From NCBI GenBank assembly GCA_016882485.1, contig VGPT01000016.1, forward strand, positions 1 through 32,819: a stretch of 32,819 nt of DNA. The letters are read 5' to 3'. The DNA is from Cyanobacteria bacterium M_surface_10_m1_298. GTDB taxonomy: Bacteria; Cyanobacteriota; Cyanobacteriia; PCC-6307; Cyanobiaceae. This document shows positions 1 to 6,352 of the stretch, one piece after another (the first letter of the stretch is position 1; every line of letters begins with the position of its first letter). Under the pieces are notes generated by a model. It saw only the letters and a program-made list of their open reading frames with translations. It searched no databases and was not told the DNA's origin. Both the position numbers and the translations under genes were made by a program.

Positions 1-108
1 TTCCTCATGCCAGAGGAAGCGGGTCTCAATGCCCAGACAACCCTGAGCTGCCCACTGCACATCCCGGTCGCAATTGGATCCGGGAAACACCACCACGCCA
101 AGGGTCAT
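1..108 (-). CDS. purQ: Phosphoribosylformylglycinamidine synthase subunit PurQ (N-terminal part)
   Basis: Only the first 36 codons lie in the window; the gene continues past the left edge. PurQ is the glutaminase subunit that supplies ammonia to PurL in the fourth step of purine synthesis in the cytoplasm. The reverse complement reads [16 protein letters not shown] and then a conserved-looking stretch ending F-L-W-H-E-E. The [12 protein letters not shown] segment is the typical start of class I glutamine amidotransferase domains of PurQ. The catalytic Cys and His lie outside the window. The ATG at 106-108 sits 3 nt after the purS stop, so the two subunits are almost certainly cotranscribed and translated in balance. 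Confidence 0.9.
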   Translation of the reverse strand, partial: MTLGVVVFPGSNCDRDVQWAAQGCLGIETRFLWHEE

Positions 109-111
109 CGA

Positions 112-381
112 TCAGGCCCCCGCAGAGACGTCGTCCTTGAGCTCCAGCGTCCAGTTCTCGATCACAGGATTGGCCAGGAGCCGATCGCTGAGCAGCTCCA
201 GTTGCTCGCGGGCGGCCTGGGGATTCGGGGCCTCTAGCTCCACCTCGACCGCCTTACCGATGCGCAGTTTGCTGACTCCATCCACACCAAGACGTGAGGC
301 GGCTGCGCGGGTGGCTTCACCGGCGGGGTCGAGCACCGACGGCCTGAGCGAAACGAGCACACGGGCGGAGTAAAGGGGCAC
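112..381 (-). CDS. purS: Phosphoribosylformylglycinamidine synthase subunit PurS
   Basis: An 89-aa protein matching the small PurS subunit, which bridges PurL and PurQ in the three-part FGAM synthase of cyanobacteria and Gram-positive bacteria. The sequence shows the family pattern of an N-terminal strand (Y-S-A-R-V-L-V-S-L-R-P-S-V-L-D-P-G-like), the G-V-x-x-L-R-I-G-K segment and a C-terminal N-P-V-I-E-N-W-T-L-E strand. A longer frame opens at 483, but homologous proteins start around residue P-L-Y-S-A-R, so I place the start at the GTG of 379-381, preceded by GGAG about 6 nt upstream. It ends 3 nt before purQ. Length is normal for the family (80-90 aa). Confidence 0.9.
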   Translation of the reverse strand: MPLYSARVLVSLRPSVLDPAGEATRAAASRLGVDGVSKLRIGKAVEVELEAPNPQAAREQLELLSDRLLANPVIENWTLELKDDVSAGA

Positions 382-395
382 CTGAGCTCCACGAG

Positions 396-407
396 GTTTC
401 TTAAATC
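396..407. promoter_or_regulatory. Possible shared AT-rich promoter core between purS and the 468-818 gene
   Basis: The short divergent gap between purS (start 381) and the secreted-protein gene (start 468) contains one AT-rich patch, TTCTTAAATCTT. It reads as a weak -10-like hexamer in both directions (TTAAAT on plus, ATTTAA on minus). No good -35 is visible for either side. This is inference from base composition only. Confidence 0.25.
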
Positions 408-467
408 TTGGCAGGCCGGCTGCCACACCCCTCCTGCTTTGGTCAGGTTGGAGAGAGAGCCTCAGAG

Positions 468-818
468 GTGTTGCTGGCTTCACCCCGCGCGATTGCGATC
501 TGGCCTGGCCTGGCCCTGAGCGCTGGCCTGGTGCTCTGGAGCGTGTCCGCTCGCGCGGAGGCCCCGCTGCGAATTCCCGTGCAGTGCCGGCTTGGCAGCG
601 GGCCCTGGCGGGAGTGCACCATGGCCATCCAACGAGCCGGCGAACATTGGTGGCTGGAGGTGGGGGCGCAGCGTCTGGAATTCCGCAGCGATGGACGGGG
701 CCAGATCAGGCTGATTGAGCCCTCTGGCCTCAAACGGGTGGTCTCACCCCGCTGGGAAGAACAGCAAGCCCTCTGCTGGGATGGCATCTGCGCCAAGGGG
801 AACTTCCCCCTCGACTAG
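468..818 (+). CDS. Small predicted secreted protein with four cysteines (unknown function)
   Basis: I do not recognise a family. From the GTG at 468 the protein is 116 aa. Residues 11-30 form a hydrophobic segment ending S-A-R-A-E-A, which looks like a Sec signal peptide with cleavage near residue 30. The mature part is about 85 aa with cysteines at 40, 50, 103 and 108, a spacing that would allow two disulfides in the periplasm or lumen. The frame is open from 408, but the GTG at 468 is preceded by purine-rich GAGAGAGAG and gives a normal signal peptide; TTG 471 is an alternative. It converges on the cobW-like gene, and the palindrome CTAG at 815-818 supplies both stop codons. Confidence 0.6.
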   Translation: MLLASPRAIAIWPGLALSAGLVLWSVSARAEAPLRIPVQCRLGSGPWRECTMAIQRAGEHWWLEVGAQRLEFRSDGRGQIRLIEPSGLKRVVSPRWEEQQALCWDGICAKGNFPLD

Positions 819-1876
819 CCCAGAGCCAAGGCGCGCTCGAGCTGCTCCTGCAGGGCAGACACATTTACAGACAGCCCGAGGGCCACCAGCTCGAGGCCAT
901 CGGCCTCAGGTCGCGAGCCGCGGTAAGCGGTGTCAAACCAACAATCCAGCCGAGGCCCCACGGCCTGAATCTGCAGCGGCACAGCTTTGCCAGGCAGCCA
1001 GGCGCGACCCTTGAGTCGCAGCAGGTTCTGCTCAGCAATCAACCCGGGCAGTGTCGCCTCGATCTGCTGGCGGCTGCCCACGCCCGCAAGCCGCAGCACA
1101 GCCGACTGCATCGCCACGTGGCTGTGGTCGTGATGCTCGTGGTCGTGGTCGTGGTCGTGGTCGTGATGCTCGTGCTCGGGCCGGGTCAGGCCCAGCAGCT
1201 CGGCAGCTGGCACCTGGCCGTGGGCCATCGGAAGCACCGCCACAGCCGGGCGCAGGTGCGGGGTCAACTCACCCTGCAGGGCGCTGATTTGCTCACCGCT
1301 CAGGCGATCAGAGCGGCTGAGCAGCACCAGGTCTGCCGCTTCGAGCTGGTCATGGAACAACTCAGTGATATCGCTGAGATGGTCGAGGCTTGGATCGGCC
1401 TGGCGCTGCGCCTCCAGGGCACTGGGATCACCGACAACACTGCCGGCATTGAGCGCTTCTCCATCCACCACGGTGACCACGCCGGTGATGCGGGTGCGGG
1501 TGCGGATCTCAGGCCACTGGAAGGCCTGCACCAGCGGCAGAGGAAGGGCTAGGCCACTGGTCTCCACCACGATTCCGTCGAGTTGATCAGAGCGCTGGAG
1601 CAGCTGCTGCATGGTCGGCAGGAACTCGTCCTGCACCGTGCAACAGAGGCAACCGTTGGCGAGCTCAACCACACGCCCCTCCAGCTCGTCTTCGGGGCAG
1701 AAGCCACAGTTGCGTATCAGATCGCCATCGATGCCGACCTCTCCAAACTCGTTGACCAACACCGCCAAGCGCAGCCCGCTGTTGAGCAACAGATGGCGCA
1801 AAAGGGTGGATTTACCGGCTCCAAGGAAGCCGGTCACCACCGTGACCGGCAACCGGGATGAAACGCTGCTGACCAT
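815..1876 (-). CDS. cobW: CobW/COG0523-family GTPase with histidine-rich metal-binding tract
   Basis: A 353-aa G3E-family P-loop GTPase of the CobW/COG0523 group, which deliver metal ions (Co, Zn, Ni or others) to target proteins. Visible features are Walker A G-F-L-G-A-G-K-S-T at 16-24, the E-S/T-S-G-L-A switch at 105-110, the diagnostic C-L-C-C metal motif at 76-79, and a His/Asp/Glu tract at about 234-253 between the GTPase and C-terminal CobW domains. The usual NKxD base-recognition motif reads S-R-S-D at 187-190. The ATG at 1874-1876 lies 2 nt after the stop of the HupE-like gene. A cobalamin riboswitch heads the pair, so cobalt is the most likely cargo. That is inference; a zinc role is possible for this family. 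Confidence 0.85.
   Translation of the reverse strand: MVSSVSSRLPVTVVTGFLGAGKSTLLRHLLLNSGLRLAVLVNEFGEVGIDGDLIRNCGFCPEDELEGRVVELANGCLCCTVQDEFLPTMQQLLQRSDQLDGIVVETSGLALPLPLVQAFQWPEIRTRTRITGVVTVVDGEALNAGSVVGDPSALEAQRQADPSLDHLSDITELFHDQLEAADLVLLSRSDRLSGEQISALQGELTPHLRPAVAVLPMAHGQVPAAELLGLTRPEHEHHDHDHDHDHEHHDHSHVAMQSAVLRLAGVGSRQQIEATLPGLIAEQNLLRLKGRAWLPGKAVPLQIQAVGPRLDCWFDTAYRGSRPEADGLELVALGLSVNVSALQEQLERALALG
1127..1172. repeat. GTGGTC-type hexamer tandem repeat encoding the His-Asp tract of CobW
   Basis: On the plus strand GTGGTC units follow one another, broken by GATGCTC variants at both ends. Read on the minus strand in the cobW frame this gives alternating His and Asp codons with occasional Glu. 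The 6-nt unit means that gain or loss of repeats would keep the reading frame and change only the number of metal-binding residues. Confidence 0.8.
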
Positions 1877-1878
1877 GC

Positions 1879-2457
1879 TCAAGCGACAAGACTCGCCCAG
1901 CTGAAGGCTGCACCCACGCCCACCAGGGCTCCAGCCAACCAGAGGCGCCCTTGGGGGCTGAGGCTGCGCTTCAACAGGCTCAGGCTCAAGGCCAGCAGGA
2001 GCCCCTGCGACACCAGCAGGCCAAACAGATAGGCGGCGATGGGGGTGGCCTCCCATCCGATCACCGAGGCACTCAACACATAACCGTGGAGGGCGAAGGC
2101 GGGCAGCAACAGCAGAGAGGGCAAGCGACCGCTGAGCACCAGACCTTCCAGGACCAACGACAGCGAAACCAGCAGTTCGGCGCCGGGAAGACCGGGCCAG
2201 ATCAGACCAAGCGCCGATCCGCCGAGACCCACCGCCAACAGGCTGAGGGCCGAGCGCAAGGAGCGCTGCCAGCCCACCACGCCGAGCACCAACAAAAAGA
2301 GCAGATGATCGGGACCCAGCAGCGGGTGGGCCAGACCACTGATCAGGCCGGTGAGAGCCGAGAGCTCAAGGCCCATCCCCTCCATAGGGTGGTGGGCCAG
2401 GGCCGGGGCTGCAGCCAGGGGGATCAAGGCTGCCAGCAGCCCGAAACGCTTCAACAT
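1879..2457 (-). CDS. HupE/UreJ-family membrane permease, probably cobalt (B12-regulated)
   Basis: A 192-aa membrane protein of the HupE/UreJ family. Residues 1-21 form a signal peptide ending A-L-A, immediately followed by H22-H23-P, which could be an exposed N-terminal metal ligand. The family signature H-P-x-x-G-P-D-H is at 44-51, and about six hydrophobic helices follow, with F-A-L-H-G-Y at 122-126. HupE and UreJ relatives usually carry nickel; those preceded by B12 riboswitches are inferred to import cobalt. No urease or hydrogenase gene lies nearby, and the riboswitch upstream plus cobW 2 nt downstream favour cobalt. The frame is open to 2580, but the extra codons lie inside the riboswitch, so the ATG at 2455-2457 is chosen. 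Confidence 0.85.
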   Translation of the reverse strand: MLKRFGLLAALIPLAAAPALAHHPMEGMGLELSALTGLISGLAHPLLGPDHLLFLLVLGVVGWQRSLRSALSLLAVGLGGSALGLIWPGLPGAELLVSLSLVLEGLVLSGRLPSLLLLPAFALHGYVLSASVIGWEATPIAAYLFGLLVSQGLLLALSLSLLKRSLSPQGRLWLAGALVGVGAAFSWASLVA

Positions 2458-2477
2458 CAGGAGGATCTGGTCCGCGC

Positions 2478-2634
2478 CAGGTGTGTTGTGGACAATCCGG
2501 CGGGCGTTCTGACTGGAGAGCGGCTCCCGTATGAGGGGAACGGATCTCATTACAGCTGCGGGACAGTGCCGGATTTGCACCGGACTTTCCCCGTTACCTC
2601 TCCTGGCTGATCCCCAGAAGAACCGGACACCTGA
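2478..2634 (-). promoter_or_regulatory. Cobalamin riboswitch upstream of hupE-like gene and cobW
   Basis: Read on the minus strand, the region contains the B12-box core GGTGCAAATCCGGCACTG followed by TCCCGCAGCTGTAA (2581-2550), preceded by AACGGGGAAAGTCCGG and followed about 40 nt later by AGTCAGAACGCCCGCC. This is the conserved aptamer core of the AdoCbl riboswitch. Its ends pair: CAGGTGT (2633-2627) with ACACCTG (2484-2478), and CCGG (2626-2623) with CCGG (2500-2497). The 3' end of this helix is 20 nt from the hupE-like ATG. No intrinsic terminator is visible after the aptamer, so control of translation is more likely than termination. Confidence 0.93.
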
Positions 2635-2648
2635 ATGTAGGCGTTGCC

Positions 2649-3194
2649 TCAGCGGCAGGCCAGGCTTTCGCGGGTCTCGACACCTGTTCGTGGATTGACG
2701 CCTGTGGCTCGTTCACACAGAGCCTTCTGTTGGGGGAGATCGAGAACGGCGTCGGTGAAATCAGCCCCGTCGATGCTGGCGGCGGTGAACTTGCTGTTCA
2801 TCAACATCGCGTTGCGCAACACGGCGCCGCGAAGATCGGCATGGTCAAAGCGGGTTGCAAAGGCGACCGCATCCTCGAGATCCGCCCCACTCAAATTGGC
2901 GTTCTGCAGATTGGCGGTGTTGAACACAGCTCCCCGCAGATCGCTATCGCTCAGGTCAAAACCCTCCAACGAGGCCTTGAGGAACTCCTGCTGCTGCAGA
3001 TTCCGCCCGTGCATGTCGGGCTGGAGATCCTGGGCCGAGCGCTGGCTGCGCAGCTCGGGGGCGGTGATGGCAGCCGCAGGATCGGCAATCGCCGCCAGCA
3101 GCAGAGCAAGGGGCAGCGCCAGCGCCACCAGCTGCCTTGCTAGCTGCGAGACCAACCGGAGCGTTGCCGCGAGCAGCTGAGCGGGGTTCAGCAC
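2649..3194 (-). CDS. Exported pentapeptide-repeat protein (probable thylakoid lumen or periplasm)
   Basis: A 181-aa protein. Residues 20-43 form a hydrophobic segment ending D-P-A-A-A-I-T-A, a likely Sec signal peptide. Residues 66-152 contain tandem A(D/N)LXX units such as L-R-G-A-V-F, A-N-L-Q-N, A-D-L-E-D and A-D-L-R-G, which fold into a right-handed beta helix. The tail carries two cysteines (160 and 180). Several small lumenal pentapeptide proteins are known in cyanobacteria and chloroplasts without a firm function, and I assign none here. The start is a GTG at 3192-3194, chosen because it gives a full signal peptide. The stop codon is only about 15 nt before the cobalamin riboswitch on the same strand. 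Confidence 0.8.
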   Translation of the reverse strand: MLNPAQLLAATLRLVSQLARQLVALALPLALLLAAIADPAAAITAPELRSQRSAQDLQPDMHGRNLQQQEFLKASLEGFDLSDSDLRGAVFNTANLQNANLSGADLEDAVAFATRFDHADLRGAVLRNAMLMNSKFTAASIDGADFTDAVLDLPQQKALCERATGVNPRTGVETRESLACR

Positions 3195-3250
3195 TGCACC
3201 TTTAGCTTGGATCGCTCAAGTTATTGCAGGCAGCCGCCGCAGCGCGACCG

Positions 3251-3922
3251 ATGAGCAAGACCCTGCGGGTCGTGGTGCCACCCCATCCCCTGATCGGCCA
3301 TTGGCTGACCCTCCTTCGCGATGAGCAGACGCCACCAGCCCTGTTTGCCACAGCGATGGCCGAATTGGGCCGCTGGCTGACCTACGAGGCGATGCGCGAC
3401 TGGATTCCCTACCAGCGCGTTCCCGTGAAGACACCTTTAGCCAACACCGAAGGCACAGTGGTGGATGGCTCGATCCCAATGCTGGCTGTGCCGGTGCTGC
3501 GTGCCGGACTGGGCCTTTGGGAGGGAGCAAGGCCGGTGTTGCCCACGGCTGCTGTGGCCCACATGGGCTTCCAACGCGACGAGGCCAACGCCGAGGCCCG
3601 TTGCTATTTCAATGGCTTGCCGGGGCAGATCCCAGCCAATGCCGGGGTGCTGGTGTTTGAGCCGATGGTGGCCACAGCGGGAACCCTGCTACGGGTGCTC
3701 GAGCTCCTGGAAGCCAAAGGGGTGCATGGGGAGCGCGTTCGCGTGATCAGCGTTTTGGCGGCAAGCCCGGGGCTCAAACGTCTGGGTGAGCGCTACAGCG
3801 ATCTGACGATCTACACCGGCTGCATCGATGCCGAACTGGATGAGGCCAATCGGATCCTTCCCGGTCTTGGTGATGCTGGCGACCGCCTCTATGGCGAGCC
3901 GCAGTCAGGCTTCGTAGGCTGA
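3251..3922 (+). CDS. upp: Uracil phosphoribosyltransferase (divergent PRPP loop)
   Basis: A 223-aa protein similar along its length to UPRTase, which makes UMP from uracil and PRPP in pyrimidine salvage. Visible motifs are V-P-V-L-R-A-G-L-G-L at 80-89 and the C-terminal uracil-binding L-P-G-L-G-D-A-G-D-R at 203-212. The PRPP loop at 136-145 reads F-E-P-M-V-A-T-A-G-T where the classical enzyme has D-P-M-L-A-T-G-G-S. The ATG at 3251 is preferred over a TTG at 3224, which would add nine residues with no family support. It is divergent from the pentapeptide-repeat gene, and a small membrane-protein gene starts 30 nt after its stop. Confidence 0.85.
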   Translation: MSKTLRVVVPPHPLIGHWLTLLRDEQTPPALFATAMAELGRWLTYEAMRDWIPYQRVPVKTPLANTEGTVVDGSIPMLAVPVLRAGLGLWEGARPVLPTAAVAHMGFQRDEANAEARCYFNGLPGQIPANAGVLVFEPMVATAGTLLRVLELLEAKGVHGERVRVISVLAASPGLKRLGERYSDLTIYTGCIDAELDEANRILPGLGDAGDRLYGEPQSGFVG

Positions 3923-3952
3923 GCGTGCATTCACCCTCAGCAGTTCCCGGCA

Positions 3953-4249
3953 ATGGCCAACCGAGACAGCGGATCCAGCTCCCTGGGCACCCTGTTGGCC
4001 GGCGCTGTTCTGGGTGCCGCTGGTCTGGCGTGGTGGCTTTACACCAAAGCCGAGGAGCGCCAGCAGACCAACCGCCAACAGCGCAACCTGCAACTCAGTC
4101 GCCTGGCGGAACACGATGACCAGACCTTTGATCCTGGTCATGACAACGGGGCGCTGCAGGAGAGCGATCTGCAGGACAAGGTGCAGCAGCTCAATCAAGC
4201 GATCGACGATGTGCGCCGCCAGCTCGAGAGCCTGAGCCCCCAGAGCTGA
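3953..4249 (+). CDS. Small single-pass membrane protein with C-terminal coiled coil (unknown)
   Basis: A 98-aa protein of unknown function. Residues 11-30 form one glycine- and alanine-rich transmembrane helix ending W-W-L-Y. The following K-A-E-E-R-Q-Q-T-N-R-Q-Q-R-N segment is strongly charged and glutamine-rich. Residues 68-94 have the heptad-like spacing of a short coiled coil (L-Q-E-S-D-L-Q-D-K-V-Q-Q-L). The layout suggests a membrane-anchored scaffold or partner protein. It lies between upp and ilvD on the same strand, 30 nt after upp and 42 nt before ilvD, so it is probably cotranscribed with them. The spacer before ilvD contains a small hairpin (GCTGCT/AGCAGC). Confidence 0.7.
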   Translation: MANRDSGSSSLGTLLAGAVLGAAGLAWWLYTKAEERQQTNRQQRNLQLSRLAEHDDQTFDPGHDNGALQESDLQDKVQQLNQAIDDVRRQLESLSPQS

Positions 4250-4291
4250 ACCAGCCACTCGGTAGGTTGCTGCTACGACTCCGCAGCAGCC

Positions 4292-5980
4292 ATGCTCCGC
4301 TCCGCCGCGATCACCCAAGGGATTCAGCGTTCCCCCAACCGGGCCATGCTGCGCGCGGTTGGGTTCGGAGACAGCGACTTCAACAAGCCGATCATCGGTA
4401 TCGCCAACGGTTACAGCACCATCACCCCCTGCAACCTGGGGCTGAACGATCTGGCGCGTCGGGCCGAAGAGGCCGCCCATGAGGCGGGAGCAATGCCGCA
4501 ACTGTTCGGCACGATCACGGTGAGCGATGGCATCTCAATGGGCACCGAGGGGATGAAGTATTCCCTGGTGAGCCGTGAGGTGATCGCCGATTCGATCGAA
4601 ACAGCCGTGAACGGCCAGAGCATGGACGCGCTGCTGGCCATCGGCGGCTGCGACAAGAACATGCCAGGCGCCATGCTCGCCATGGCCCGCATGAATATCC
4701 CCTCGATCTTTGTCTACGGGGGCACGATCAAGCCGGGCAAACTGGGCGCCTGCGACCTCACCGTGGTGAGTGCCTTTGAGGCGGTGGGTCAGTTCAGCGG
4801 CGGCAGGATCGACGAGCAGGAGCTCACGGCGATCGAGAAGAACGCTTGCCCCGGCGCCGGCAGCTGTGGAGGCATGTTCACCGCCAACACGATGAGCGCC
4901 GCCTTCGAAGTGTTGGGCCTGAGCCTGCCCTACAGCTCCACCATGGCGGCTGAAGATCCTGAAAAGGCCGACAGCGCCGCCCGCAGCGCCGAGGTGCTCG
5001 CCGATGCGATCAAAGCGAACATCCTTCCCCGCGATCTGATGACCCGCGAAGCGTTTGAAAACGCCATCAGCGTGATCATGGCCGTGGGCGGCTCCACCAA
5101 CTCGGTGTTGCACCTGCTGGCCGTGGCCCGCACCGCCGGCGTGGAGCTCTCGATCGACGACTTTGAGACAATCCGCCAGCGGGTGCCGGTCATCTGCGAT
5201 CTCAAGCCCAGCGGCCGCTACGTGACCGTGGATCTCCACCAGGCCGGTGGCATCCCCCAGGTGATGAAACTCCTGCTCGACGCCGGCCTGCTGCACGGCG
5301 ACTGCAAAACAATCGAGGGCAAGACCCTCAAGCAGGTGCTCGCGGATGTGCCCTCCGAGCCCCCCGCCGGGCAGGACGTGATCCGCACCCTCAGCAATCC
5401 CCTTTATGCCAAGGGACACCTGGCGATCCTCAAAGGCAACCTGGCGGAAGAGGGAGCCGTGGCCAAGATCAGCGGCGTGAAAAATCCGGTGATCACCGGG
5501 CCTGCCCGGGTGTTTGAAAGCGAAGAAACCTGCCTGGCGGCGATCCTCGACAAGCAGATCAATCCCGGCGATGTGGTGGTGGTGCGCAATGAAGGCCCCG
5601 TGGGCGGCCCCGGCATGCGCGAGATGCTCAGCCCGACCGCAGCGATCGTGGGCCAGGGCCTGCTGGATTCAGTGGCCCTGATCACCGATGGCCGCTTCTC
5701 TGGCGGCTCCTTCGGATTGGTGATTGGTCACATCGCCCCTGAAGCCGCTGTCGGTGGCACGATCGGCCTGGTGCAGGAGGGCGACAGCATCACGGTGGAT
5801 GCCAACCAGTTGCTGATCCAGCTCAACGTCAGCGATGCGGAGCTGTCGAAGCGCCGCGCCGCCTGGAGCAAACCCGAACCGCGCTACCGCACCGGTGTGC
5901 TGGGCAAATACGCCCGTCTGGTGAGCTCCAGCAGCAAGGGCGCTGTGACCGATCAGGCCGAGCTCACCGCTCAGCGCTGA
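4292..5980 (+). CDS. ilvD: Dihydroxy-acid dehydratase
   Basis: A 562-aa enzyme of the IlvD/EDD family that dehydrates 2,3-dihydroxy-isovalerate and -methylvalerate to the 2-keto acids in valine, isoleucine, leucine and pantothenate synthesis. The three expected iron-sulfur cysteines are visible: C47 in T-P-C-N, C120 in G-G-C-D-K-N-M-P-G and C192 in [12 protein letters not shown]122 of C-D-K-N is the residue that is carbamylated in studied homologues. The C-terminal T-D-G-R-F-S-G-G motif is intact. The length is normal for the shorter cyanobacterial and plant-like form. The last 17 nt overlap the convergent 126-aa unknown gene. Confidence 0.96.
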   Translation: MLRSAAITQGIQRSPNRAMLRAVGFGDSDFNKPIIGIANGYSTITPCNLGLNDLARRAEEAAHEAGAMPQLFGTITVSDGISMGTEGMKYSLVSREVIADSIETAVNGQSMDALLAIGGCDKNMPGAMLAMARMNIPSIFVYGGTIKPGKLGACDLTVVSAFEAVGQFSGGRIDEQELTAIEKNACPGAGSCGGMFTANTMSAAFEVLGLSLPYSSTMAAEDPEKADSAARSAEVLADAIKANILPRDLMTREAFENAISVIMAVGGSTNSVLHLLAVARTAGVELSIDDFETIRQRVPVICDLKPSGRYVTVDLHQAGGIPQVMKLLLDAGLLHGDCKTIEGKTLKQVLADVPSEPPAGQDVIRTLSNPLYAKGHLAILKGNLAEEGAVAKISGVKNPVITGPARVFESEETCLAAILDKQINPGDVVVVRNEGPVGGPGMREMLSPTAAIVGQGLLDSVALITDGRFSGGSFGLVIGHIAPEAAVGGTIGLVQEGDSITVDANQLLIQLNVSDAELSKRRAAWSKPEPRYRTGVLGKYARLVSSSSKGAVTDQAELTAQR

Positions 5981-6344
5981 CCAGCAAGGCACGGATCCGG
6001 CGGCACATCGCCTCCAGCGGAGCACCCTCGGCTGGCCGATCGCAGCGCTCACCGCTGGAGGCCTTCATCCAAACCGGATGGCTCCCGTGCCAGAGCATTG
6101 GAGCCTGCTCATCGCTCACAGCACTCAGCATCAAGTTGAGATCGTCTCCACTGCGGTAGATCTCCAACTCCAGATCACGATCAGGGATCCGCACACCATC
6201 AGCATCGCGGGCCTCAATCAGCACCACGCAATCACTGCAGTCGCCAATGGTGGTGGGGGGATCACCGCTAAAGCGCAGGGCATGGCGATAGGGCTTAAGA
6301 CAAAGATCCGCAGCTTTGGCGAGGTCGGCGAGAAAAGGATCCAT
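5964..6344 (-). CDS. Conserved-looking hypothetical protein, 126 aa
   Basis: Not recognised. The protein is acidic and soluble-looking with no signal peptide or membrane helix. It has five cysteines (15, 36, 39, 101, 114), including a C-x-x-C pair in G-D-C-S-D-C, and tryptophans in the [10 protein letters not shown] segment. An ATG at 6342-6344 is preferred over a GTG at 6350 because GAGGG lies about 6 nt upstream of it. It starts 8 nt after the CIA30-domain gene stop and closes the glgC-gnd-pgl-CIA30 strand run, so it is probably cotranscribed. The C-x-x-C pair could bind a metal or be redox-active, but that is a guess. Its 3' end overlaps ilvD by 17 nt. Confidence 0.65.
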   Translation of the reverse strand: MDPFLADLAKAADLCLKPYRHALRFSGDPPTTIGDCSDCVVLIEARDADGVRIPDRDLELEIYRSGDDLNLMLSAVSDEQAPMLWHGSHPVWMKASSGERCDRPAEGAPLEAMCRRIRALLVSAER

Positions 6345-6352
6345 CGCCACCC

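Noticed and set aside
1118-1552. Plus-strand frame with a poly-valine segment opposite cobW.
   Set aside because: The valine run is the antisense reading of the His-Asp hexamer repeat; the rest has no coding character.
1951-2610. Plus-strand frame opposite the HupE-like gene and riboswitch.
   Set aside because: It is very rich in Gln and Gly as expected from the antisense of a leucine-rich membrane protein, and it crosses a structured riboswitch.
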